A stretch of DNA of 64,000 nt from NCBI RefSeq assembly GCF_028583425.1, contig NC_072806.1:34828001-34892000 (forward strand). Direction: 5' to 3'. Below the pieces are notes generated by a model that ran no database searches, had not been told where the DNA came from, and saw only the letters and a list, made by a program, of their open reading frames with translations. Positions 1 to 10,900 of the stretch are shown here, piece by piece (position 1 is the stretch's first letter; every line of letters starts with the position of its first letter). This stretch comes from Eublepharis macularius (taxonomy: Eukaryota; Chordata; Lepidosauria; Squamata; Eublepharidae). Made by a program: the position numbers and the translations under genes.

Positions 1-119
1 GAGGGCCATCTCAACTCCCCTCTGTCTGGAGATCAGGGGGTGGGGCCACCAGCCATGTGACCATTTTCAAGAGGTGCCGGAACTCCGTTCCCCCGCGTTC
101 CAGCTGAAAAAAAGCCCTG
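1..119. mobile_element. hAT-type MITE, CAGGGCTTTTTTTC family, partial at window edge
   Basis: The last 119 bases of a short non-autonomous element whose other full copies lie at 12552-12811, 19145-19471, 28987-29292 and 46511-46793. It ends in the family terminus GAAAAAAAGCCCTG. The other end lies outside the window, so its target duplication cannot be checked. It sits in a USP32 intron. Confidence 0.8.
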
Positions 120-718
120 CTGCTGTTACTTCTTTTAAAAAACCTTTGGCGTTATTAGTGGTGTCATTGTAGAATAGTGCTAACCCGCTCAAACTGAAAA
201 AAAATTAACAGATGTATATTTTCCGTGGACATCAGTAAACAGAGCATGGAGCAAATTAATGAACATAAGGAGCAGATACTGAAGGCATGCTGTGATACTA
301 CTCAATTCAGTTCAATCCCAATGGAACATTTTCCATTCAACTCTGTGCCTTTTGGCAGACAAGATGGAGGTGGGTGTGCTGCTGCAGCAAAAAAATCAGT
401 GGCCTAATAGTGCTTCTCCATCTGTTTACTGAGCCATTTAGTGCTATTATGGCCTGAAACCAGGAATGCTGTGTAAATTTGTTTGTTTGTTTTTTAATGG
501 TGACCGTGACAAGCAGTTTAGATGGAGGTTGGCAACTGACATTGTACTTTCTGAGATATGCAAGAAAACAGCTTAATCGTGTGAAACACACACACCTGAA
601 CAGCTTACCTAATGTCTGCTTGTATGAACAGGGGGCATGCCAAACTGGTGGTTGCTCAAGCATCTCTACTCAGAACTCAAGTCTTAAATGCAATAATAAT
701 TAGCACACAGGATTGGAG
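120..718. other. USP32 intron, nothing recognised
   Basis: Intronic sequence with no exon-like reading frame, RNA gene or repeat that I recognise. The short open frames here have no family resemblance. Confidence 0.6.
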
Positions 719-1110
719 ATGTGCAATTCGGTTCAGAATTTGGATTAAAATACTGAATTTTGGCTAATTCGATAAAATCGGATATCCTGGATCAAAAATC
801 AGATATCTCAAATTTTAATTGAATTTTCAAAAAAATTCAGTAAAATTTGGCCCTTGTTTTCTATGGGAAAATCACTCTGGAAGATATCCAGTGGTCTGGA
901 GGGGTCATTTTTCAACCAAACTTCACCAAATTTGGTGGAAACCTACTCCTGACTGTCCTCTAAAGACCCCCATGTTTTAGGAAGATTGGACCCCAGGGGC
1001 CAATTTTGTGCGCTTCTGACAAAGGTGCCCCCAGTCACTCCATTGTTTCCTACGGGGGGAAAAGTCAAGCTGACTCCCATTGCAGAAACACACTGGTGCG
1101 AGGCTGCCGT
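719..1110. mobile_element. Degraded TAGGGATGTGC-family hAT fragment
   Basis: Begins with a worn form of the GGGATGTGC terminus followed by CAATTCGG. It shares an internal block (a CTCTAAAGACCCCCA-like stretch, then a GAAGATTGGACC-like stretch) with the intact foldback at 3803-7398 and the fragment at 20700-21086. The far end is not resolved. Confidence 0.5.
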
Positions 1111-1740
1111 GGCCAAGGCACACTCCCAAATGCAAGCTGAGCTCATCCCAGAGAAAGCCCCAAAGAACCAGACTGAAGCACAGGAACGAATTCCTCCAGA
1201 ACCAAAATGAAGCAAGGGGACAGACATCACATCAGAGAATCACATCCATTCCATCCGATCCAAACTGAAGGGACACTGTTGCAATTTAGCTCCACAGAAC
1301 CAGTGTCATTCACAGCAGCCGGATGCTGGGTTCAGCCAGAGGGGGAACACCACAGAACAGAACCAAGCAGTACCCAGGCACAAGCACAAGGCACTCCCTT
1401 GCGACAGTTTACTTCTGGCTTCATCAAATTGTTGTAGTTTGCATGCAGGGGACCAAATGATTGTTCTTCCGTGCTGGGCTGGATACTCCCTGCACAGAGA
1501 AAAATAGTCCACTGTGGAGAAGGTCAGGCTCTGGTCCTTTTCCCTGATAAGCTAGATTTCTGCATGTAGCGAGTTCGGATTCAAATGCTTTCTCCTACTT
1601 AAGAAAAGAGGACTCCTTGCTAGTGTGCCATTTAAGATTCTAGGATTATCCTTCCCCTTGATACGTCTCGTTTTTGTGTATTTGGCGGGGAGGGGGAGCC
1701 CAAACAAATTCTACCGTCTTGTTTCTCCTCTTTCTCCTAG
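1111..1740. other. USP32 intron, nothing recognised up to the exon
   Basis: Intronic sequence without a recognised feature. Its last 30 bases are a C/T-rich tract ending in TAG, the splice acceptor of the exon at 1741. Confidence 0.5.
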
Positions 1741-1932
1741 ATCGCGGAGGAGCACAGGAGTGTGGAGCAAAGCCAGCGGGGCCAGGCTGAGCCCATCAAC
1801 CTGGACAGTTGCTTACGGGCGTTCACCAGTGAGGAGGAGTTGGGCGAGGACGAAATGTACTACTGCTCCAAGTGCAAGACTCACTGCCTAGCGACGAAGA
1901 AGCTGGACCTCTGGAGGCTTCCCCCTATCCTG
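1741..1932 (+). CDS. USP32: USP32 exon: zinc-ribbon segment
   Basis: Follows a pyrimidine-rich acceptor ending CTCCTAG and ends at CTG before GTAGCG, phase 0 at both ends, 64 codons. It encodes IAEEHRSVEQ through WRLPPIL, including the CSKCKTHC cysteine cluster of the USP fingers subdomain. The last residues run directly into IIHLKRFQ of the next exon. Confidence 0.95.
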
Positions 1933-4900
1933 GTAGCGTTGGGGAGCCATCCCAGTCCCTCCGGGAAGCTGCTTTGTCTTAAAGCACCTCTCCTTTAACG
2001 GGTCTTTAAAGATATATGAAGTTGCATCCTTATTCTGAATCAGAGCGCTGCGATATCCAGCAGAGTCCTTTCTGCAAGGAAGCAGGCAGGGGTCTTGCTC
2101 GTGCCTGCTGTCCAAGGTTCTTTTAATAGGCAATGCCAAGGATTCCGCCTGCATGCGAAGCTCATGCTCTACCCCGAGCTATGTCCTCACCCATTCTCAA
2201 CACACAAAGCTGACTTGTGCCAAGCCAGGCCCTGGAATAGTATAAGAACTCTCCTTGTTCAGATTAAAAGGCCAACTAACCAGCTTAGTAGAGTGGTTAG
2301 TGTGTTGGGCTAGGATCTGGGAGACCCAGGTTCAAGTCTCCACTTTCCCATTGAAGCTGGCTGGGTGATCTTGGCCCAGTCACTCGCTTTCAGTGGAACC
2401 TGCTTCGCAGGGTGGTCGTGAGGGTAAACTAGAGGAGGGCAGAATGTTATAAACCACTTTCGGTCCCTTGTTGGGGAGAAAAGAGGGGGATCTTTTAGTG
2501 CAAGGGTCCACGATGTGGTGCCCGTGAGGCCACGGCACCCACTGACACCATTCTTGGTGCCCACCAAGTGTTTTTAGAAAGTGGATGGGGACAGGTGAGG
2601 CCACTGAAGATCCGTTCGGCTATGCAGATTAAAATAACATTGTTTCAGTGGCCGCTGTCACCATGGTGTTTGTTTTATTCCTTCAGTATGACGTATAGGT
2701 GAGAGTTCTTAGTTCTGGGATAATATATACGCCGCTCTGATATCTGGACTGCGTGCACGTGTCTCCACTGCTTCTTGTGCCCCTTGCTTATCTATTCCTT
2801 GCAACCTTTTTGCAAGAATGAAAGAAAGAATGTGAGTTAGAGTTAAGAGTATGGTGGTCTGAAGAACGTAAAGATCTTTTGGTCTCAGTTCTCCTATCTG
2901 TACAATAGGAATATGGATGGACCTGCCTCACCAGGGTTATATTTTGCTGATGAATGAATCATAGACATAGATTGGGCAGCTAAGTTACGTTCAGTGGATT
3001 TTCCTTGCCCTGATACTTTCTAGTCCTGTTCCTGTCTTGTTTATGATGCTTATTTTTTTTTTACTGCGGTCTTATTGACTCAGCAGGGGGCACTCGAGGT
3101 GACTTGTAAATTCATAAATAAAGACAAAGGCATTGAAAGCACCCGGCTAAGACATAACTGAAATAATGGTTTTTAACATAACATTTGTTTGCTTTTCTAC
3201 CCCCTAGATAATCCACTTGAAACGCTTCCAGTTTGTCAACGGTCGCTGGATAAAATCCCAGAAAATCGTCAAGTTTCCCCGCGAGAATTTTGACCCGAGT
3301 GCCTTTCTGGTGCCAAGAGATCCCAGCTGCTGGTGGCAGAAGGCGCTGACCCCCCCAGCCGAAGATCTTTCCTTGCCACAGACCCTGCAGGAGGAATGTC
3401 GGCGGGCAGAGACACAGAACAGCGGCGTGGCTGGGGAGGGCGATGCTCTGACCCGGAGTCCCTCCTCCCTCAATGCTTCCAACATCTTAAACAACATCAA
3501 AGGTAGGGAGGGGGGAGCTGTGACTGATCCTTTCTAGTATACTAGAGAAGTGAATGCCTGACGGACCCAGCTGAGGTTCTAGAAGTGAATCACATGTAAC
3601 TGGAATGAATTATTGTTGTTCATAATACTTGCATTAAAAATCACCTTGGACATCTTTTACCTTGTTAAAATCTACTTAGAAATATGTTTCCTGGTTGCGT
3701 TCTGTGAAACTCATGTCCCAGTCTCCTTATTCATTGTAGCAGCAGTAGCACCTTCCTGTACCTCGCAGGATTGTTGTGGGAATAAAATAAGGAAAGGAAG
3801 AATAGGGATGTGCGTTTCGGCATTCAGAATGCCGAAAGAATGCCGAAACAAAAGTGTTTCGGCTTCTTTCGGGGAATGCCGAAACGTTTCGGGGAATGCC
3901 GAAACGTTTCGGGTAGCCGAAAGAAAAAAGCCGAAACGTTTCGGGATTCTTTCGGCTTTCTTTCAGCTTTTCTATGGGAAAATGCCTCCGTCTTCCAGGA
4001 CGTCTGGAGGAGGCATTTTCCCACCGAATAAGCCCAAAATTGGTGGGGACCTTCCTCTAACCCTTCTCTAACAACCACCCAAGTTTCAGGCAGATTGGAC
4101 TTTGGGGGGCCATGTTATGGCCCCCCAAAGCAGGTCCCCCCATCCTCCCATAAGAAAGCGAAGGAGCAGCATATTGTTAGCATGCTGCTGCTGATCTTTC
4201 TTCATTATTTCCTATGGGGAAAAAATGAAGAGGCAGGCTTCCTTTGCCAGGGGTGGCATTTTGCATGCAAAATGCCCCCCAGCCCTCAGGGGCCCTTCTC
4301 CCACCCCTCCTCCCACCCCCCACCAAGGCTCAGCCTGCTTCCACTTGGGGGGGCCATTTCATGGCCTCCCCAAGTAGGTGCTCTAATCTCTACCACTGAC
4401 AGCTGGGGGAGGCTTGTGTTGCCAGGGGTGGCATTTTGCATGCAAAATGCCCCCCAACCCTCTGGGGCCCTTCTCCCACCCCTCCTCCCACCCCCCACCA
4501 AGGCTCAGCCTGCTCCCACTTGGGGGGGCATTTCATGGCCTCCCCAAGTAGATGCTCTGCTCTCATCTCTACCACTGACAGCTGGGGGAGGCTTGTGTTG
4601 CCAGGGGTGGCATTTTGCATGCAAAATGCCCCCCAGCCCTCTGGGGCCCTTCTCCCACCCTTCCTCCCACCCCCCACCAAGGCTCAGACTGCTCCCACTT
4701 GGGGGGGCCATTTCATGGCCTCCCCAAGTAGGTCCTCTCAGCCCCTAAAGTCCACCCCTTACAGCCCCACACAAACCCAATTCCCCCCCAGCTGCCACAC
4801 ACAGACCCAAATCCCCACATTAGCCCCTCACAGACCCAAATCCACCCCCACCTGCCCCACACCCATAACCCCAGGAACAGGCTGGCAAAGGCCAGCCCTC

Positions 4901-7900
4901 TCCCTTTGTTCCCTATGCTGGGAACTTCTAAACTCTCTTTCCCTGGGCAATTCTGCACAGCCCAGGGGTGCCACAATGGTGGGCACACTTCTGAGTGCCA
5001 GCTGGTCCCTGTGAAAGAGCACCTGAACCACAGACACCCTCCCTCAAATTCCCCCACCACCTACAGAGATGGCTGGCCAGCCAGCCCCATTGTTCCCTAT
5101 GATGGGAACCAACTGCACAACAAAGAATAAAACAAGAACAACACAAAATAAAGTTTTAAAAAAATTATTTTCTCCCTTCCAAAGTACAAGTAGGCAAAGC
5201 ATTATGACACATTACACCAGCAGTCCCCCACACAGAAAAATTAAAACAAAACTCACTTAACATCAGAGAATCACAAAGCATGATTCCTGTCAAAAACACT
5301 TTATTTCTTGAACAGCTTTAGGTTACACAGCAGGGGGGAACACCAAAGGGCATGGCAGCACTATCTTACACAAAAATAACACAACTCACTTAACATCAGA
5401 GAATCACAAAGCACAATTCCTGTTAAAAACACTTTATTTCTTGAACAGCTTTAGGTTACACAGCAGGGGGGAACACCAAAGGGCATGGCAGCACTATCTT
5501 ACACAAAAATAACACAACTCACTTAACATCAGAGAATCACAAAAACACAATTCCTGGCAAAAACACTTTATTTCTTGAACAGCTTTAGGTTACACAGTAG
5601 GAGGGCACAACAGGGCATGATAGCAATGTACTGCAAAAAATAATACAACCCACTTCATCGTTTTTGACAGCAATTGTGTTTGTGTGATTCTCTGATGTGA
5701 AGTGAGTTGTGTTATTTTTGTGTAGTACACTGCTTTCCTGCTCTGTGGTGCCTTCCTAAAGCAGTTACAGAAATAAAGTGCTTTTGACAGCAATTTTTTG
5801 GGGTGATTCTTTAATGTGAAGCGAGTTGTGTTATTTTTGTGTAAGATAGTGCTGCCATGCCCTTTGGTGTTCCCCCCTGCTGTGTAACCTAAAGCTGTTC
5901 AAGAAATAAAGTGTTTTTGACAGGAATCATGCTTTGTGATTCTCTGATGTTAAGTGAGTTTTGTTTTAATTTTTCTGTGTGGGGGACTGCTGGTGTAATG
6001 TGTCATAATGCTTTGCCTACTTGTACTTTGGAAGGGAGAATATAATTTTTTTAAAACTTTATTTTGTGTTGTTCTTGTTTTATTCTTTGTTGTGCAGTTG
6101 GTTCCCATCATAGGGAACAATGGGGCTGGCTGGCCAGCCATCTCTGTAGGTGGTGGGGGAATTTGAGGGAGGGTGTCTGTGGTTCAGGTGCTCTTTCACA
6201 GGGACCAGCTGGCACTCAGAAGTGTGTCCACCATTGTGGCACCCCTGGGCTGTGCAGAATTGCCCAGGGAAAGAGAGTTTAGAAGTTCCCAGCATAGGGA
6301 ACAAAGGGAGAGGGCTGGCCTTTGCCAGCCTGTTCCTGGGGTTATGGGTGTAGGGCAGGTGGGGGTGGATTTGGGTCTGTGAGGGGCTAATGTGGGGATT
6401 TGGGTCTGTGTGTGGCAGCTGGGGGGGGAATTGGGTTTGTGTGGGGCTGTAAGGGGTGGACTTTAGGGGCTGAGAGGACCTACTTGGGGAAGCCATGAAA
6501 TGGCCCCCCCAAGTGGGAGCAGTCTGAGCCTTGGTGGGGGGTGGGAGGAAGGGTGGGAGAAGGGCCCCAGAGGGCTGGGGGGCATTTTGCATGCAAAATG
6601 CCACCCCTGGCAACACAAGCCTCCCCCAGCTGTCAGTGGTAGAGATGAGAGCAGAGCATCTACTTGGGGAGGCCATGAAATGCCCCCCCAAGTGGGAGCA
6701 GGCTGAGCCTTGGTGGGGGGTGGGAGGAGGGGTGGGAGAAGGGCCCCAGAGGGTTGGGGGGCATTTTGCATGCAAAATGCCACCCCTGGCAACACAAGCC
6801 TCCCCCAGCTGTCAGTGGTAGAGATTAGAGCACCTACTTGGGGAGGCCATGAAATGGCCCCCCCCAAGTGGGAGCAGGCTGAGCCTTGGTGGGGGGTGGG
6901 AGGAGGGGTGGGAGAAGGGCCCCTGAGGGCTGGGGGGCATTTTGCATGCAAAATGCCACCCCTGGCAAAGGAAGCCTGCCTCTTCATTTTTTCCCCATAG
7001 GAAATAATGAAGAAAGATCAGCAGCAGCATGCTAACAATATGCTGCTCCTTCGCTTTCTTATGGGAGGATGGGGGGACCTGCTTTGGGGGGCCATAACAT
7101 GGCCCCCCAAAGTCCAATCTGTCTGAAACTTGGGTGGTTGTTAGAGAAGGGTTAGAGGAAGGTCCCCACCAATTTTGGGCTTATTAGGGGGGAAAATGCC
7201 TCCTCCAGGCGTCCTGAAAGACGGAGGCATTTTCCCAAAAAAAAAACCCGAAAGAATGCCGAAATAATGCCGAAAGAATCCCGAATCCCGAATCCCGAAA
7301 GAGATTCTTGTTTCGGCTTTCGGCTTTAACGGTAGACAATCTTGTTTCGGGTAATCCCGAAACAAGAAAGCCGAAAGTTTTTTCCTTGCACACCCCTAAG
7401 GAAGAACCATTTGTGTCAACCTGAGCTCCTCTGAGAAAGGGCAAGAGATAGATATGCTAGATTTCATACTATTGATCTGATTCTTGCCTCTGTTAGTTGA
7501 ATCATTAATGTTGTGTTTTTAATTTTTGTCTGTTTTCTGTATGTCTGTATTTTTAAGCCTCCTTAATGTTTTTCTCAGTAGAACAGCGAGCAGTATGCCC
7601 TCATAACCGTGTGTTATGTGGGTAGATGAAGATGGGTAGCTGTGTTAGTCTGTCCGTAGCAAAAGAGCAAGAGTCCAGTAGCCCCTATAAGATTACCTAC
7701 TGCAAGGGCAATCCACTGATTGCAAGGAGACCCAAGACACTGCCTGGTGTCAAGCTATTAAACAATTTATACAGTTAGGAGGAGTATTCTTTCTCCAAAA
7801 CTCTGTTATATACATTCACATTTGGACAAAATTAATTCCACCTCATCCCTTCACTAGGATTTCACAAGGTAAGTCCATGAAGTATTAGTTCCTAGAAGAT

Positions 7901-10900
7901 ACAGTAGCAAGGTGAGTCGTTAGGATAACCAGTTTGTGGAAGATGTAATCCGTTTGTAATATCTGTCTTTTAATTATAGGTCTTTTAATTATAGGTTATA
8001 AAAGACAGATATTACAAACGGATTACACCTTCCACGAACTGGTTATTCTAATGACTCACCTTGCTACTGTATCTTCTAGGAACTAATACTTCATGGATTT
8101 ACCTTGTGAAATCCTTGTGAAGGGACGAGGTGGAATTAATTTTGTCCAAATGTGAATGTATATAACAGAGTTTTGGAGAAAGAATAATGCTCCTAACTGT
8201 ATAAATTGTTTAATAGCTTGACACCAGGCAGTGTCTTGGGTCTCCATGCAATCGGTGGATTGCCCTTGCAGTAGATTTTCTAGTGGGGACCTCCCTTGTG
8301 TTGTGTTTGCACCTATAAGATTACCAAAATTTATGGTAGTGTATGAGCTTTTGTGAGTCACAGTTGTATCTGAAGAAGTGAGCTGTAACTCACGAAAGCT
8401 CATACCCTGCCACAGATGTTGTTAGTCTTATAGGGTCTACTCGACTCTTGCTTTTTTCTGCTGTTATGTGGCTGTGTTTGAAAGCCTGGGTAGCTCCAAC
8501 TGGTCTGTCTCAGTCTCTTTTCCTGCTTTCTCTTCCCAGCCTCTCCATCTCCCGGGAGGAAGAGCACGGCAGGCTGCGCATCGAGCAAAATCATTAGCCC
8601 GACTGGTAGCCCGAGGACTTTGGGGAGAGGCAAGGGGCGGCTTCGGCTTCCTCAGCTGTACAAAAACAAACTGTCAAGTAGCAAAGAGAACTTGGACGTT
8701 GGGCGTGAGAATGGCAGCGACCCCGATCAGAAGTTCCCTCCTGACCAAGGAGAGAGCCTGGGCCAGGGACACACTTTGGGAGGCAGCCAGAGCGAACTCT
8801 TTTCTGCTCAGGATAATGAAGGGACTTTAGCCAACGGCTACCTTTGCGCACAGAACTCGCACAGCAACGGCAGCCTCAACGGTCAGCTGGAAACCTGCGG
8901 GGAAGAGGAGATTGGGGACGACCAAAGAGAAGTCTGTAATAACCCCATCTACAACCTATATGCAATTTCGGTAGGTGTGTCCGCAAAGGAGCCACAGCGG
9001 TCCCCACAAGCCAAGGATTCATAAAAAGATGGCCGGGTGGGGTGTGAGAAGGAATCTCTGCCATTGTGCAGCCACATAAAGGGCACGGGTGGGCTAGGTC
9101 AGTGGCAAAAAATGGTAGAGGGTGGCCCTCAAGCAAGTGCTGAAGGTCAATATGTTCGTACAATTAAATTGTCTTCTTTGAACCAGCGAGGCTCAGCACC
9201 TTTTGACAGGACTTACAAGGAGCAGTGCAGGCCCTGTTCTTTTAACGACCTCCCTGAGGACTCCAGAGTAGCTCTTGTCTGTCTGTCAGAGTCACAGAAT
9301 TTGGCTTTTGGAAAGGGCGGGAACCCTGGTCCTCACTGAAGAGAGGGGCTGGCTTTGGTGCCTGATGACTTGGAAATGATGAGCGCGTGACTGAAGGGCA
9401 CCGTCATCTCCCTTGTTCCAGACCTCTTCTGTTCTAGCCCTTTCCTCAAGCCTCCGGTTGACCCAGTTGCTGTCACCCAGTAATAGTTTGGAAGGCACGT
9501 GCTGCATCAGCAAACACTTTGTGGAAGTGCCTTTTGACCCAGGAGAACGCGGCCGTCGTCATCCCGAGAAAGGCATCCACTGAACGGCAGGAGCGAAGTC
9601 CTCCTTTCGGTTCCGGTTTTGAGCTTCTGTTTTCCGTTCTGCCTTTTAAGTGGTACAAGACTCCTTTCTTTGTCTCCCAAAAGTGGCAGCCGTCCTTCTC
9701 TGTAAACAGTCGTAGGAGAAGAGCAGGATACACAATGGGGCTACTCCAGCATACACTCCAGTTTACAGAGGAGCTCCCGGGGCCTTGAGGGTTTTGCTTC
9801 TTGTCCACTGAACAGCAGCAGGGGGTGGCATAAGCTGAGCAAGATGTGCCTCCAACTCCCTCTGCCCTTTGTGGCACCTGCGCAGTCCATCTGTGTGCTG
9901 AAACGCCGCAGGGGTGCCGAAATATGGCATTGGGTACAGAATTCAGCTTTGGGAGAGACTCGCCTTTCACTAAAAATGGAGTTTCTAGCTCCGGGGACAG
10001 TGAAGGCATGCTTGAAAATATGCAAGAGGAAGCCAGAGGGTACCCAACTGAACAAGATTCCCAGTGACTGGGGAGAAAGTACGGTGACTGTACAACTCCT
10101 TGCCCTTCCCCACAACGGATGGAACCCAAGTAAATTGTGCAGAATATAAGCATACGTGTAAACTTGCCTCATGGGTGACAGAGTTCATTTTTCTTGGGAA
10201 CAACCTTTGGATCACCTTGGTCAGATGCCGCATCCATGCACCCCTAGCTACCGTAGGAAGTAGATGCCTCGTTGCCTTGAGTGGGGTGGGAAGATCCTTG
10301 TAGTGGACTTCCTTGTGCATTCAAATGTTACAAGGAAGCTTTTGTGCCATGCTGAACACCCCTTCACAGCTGCATTGCTAAGGGCGGTTGTTGTTTACTT
10401 TGCTGGTTTTTAAGAACCAGGAAGCCACAGGTGCGATATTAAACTTGTGTTGCAAATCACTAACTTTTGAGTGTCACATCCAGGGTATAATGAGAGAGTT
10501 GGAAAACATATACTTCTTTTCAGGAGGGTACTGTAGATAAGATTTACATTGCAGTGTGCCAGAGATCACATCCAAGACTCTGTGCGTTTTTGCAGTTCTG
10601 TGATTGTACCACTGTAGCCGCGGAAAGTGTGATTGGATGCTTTGTTATTTTTTAAGTGCCAGATTTCTAGTCCTTATGACAACAGAGATGGGCTTTGAAT
10701 GTGTGTGAGTAATGCTTTGTGAAATCTTGAAGGGATAAACAGTATTTCCCGTGGTCAGTGGCTCAGGCTTCTTCATTGCTTGCGTCTTGTCATTCTTGAC
10801 AGCCAGTGTAGTGTAGAGCAGGAGTGGGCAAATTGCGGCCTGCGGGCCACATGCGGCCCGCTACAGAGTTTTTTGTGGCCCACCAAGACAGTCAGAAAGT

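Larger units (their letters stand above)
3803..7398. mobile_element. 3.6-kb near-palindromic hAT foldback element in a USP32 intron
   Basis: The element starts TAGGGATGTGCG and ends GCACACCCCTA. It is flanked by a perfect 8-bp target duplication, AGGAAGAA (3795-3802 and 7399-7406), the hallmark of hAT insertion. The whole body is an inverted repeat: positions x and 11211-x match over about 1.5 kb per arm, with few differences visible in the outer arms. The centre near 5605 is more diverged. Matching frames on opposite strands (for example 5069-5260 and 5950-6141) mirror each other almost residue for residue, but they are by-products. No transposase is visible, so it is non-autonomous. It is transcribed with USP32 pre-mRNA. 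Confidence 0.9.
7622..8475. mobile_element. Penelope-like repeat pair, head to head, with hammerhead-like motif
   Basis: Both outer ends carry the same terminal module in opposite orientation (TGTTAGTCTGT and AAGAGTCCAGTAGC on the left, the complement on the right). Between them is a long palindrome (7698-8273). The + strand end contains a hammerhead-like motif at 8366-8405. The class call is inference from that motif and from the inverted terminal arrangement. No reverse transcriptase is present. It lies just upstream of a USP32 exon. Confidence 0.5.

Noticed and set aside
4248..4740. CRISPR-like array
   Set aside because: Units are long and contiguous without unique spacers, in a vertebrate transposon.
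4095..4748. 217-codon frame and several mirrored frames inside the 3.6-kb foldback
   Set aside because: They come from a GC-rich tandem repeat, appear on both strands and in both arms, and resemble no protein.
9473..10153. 226-codon minus-strand frame in the USP32 intron
   Set aside because: No domain, no splice signals in keeping with a gene, and antisense to an intron without other support.
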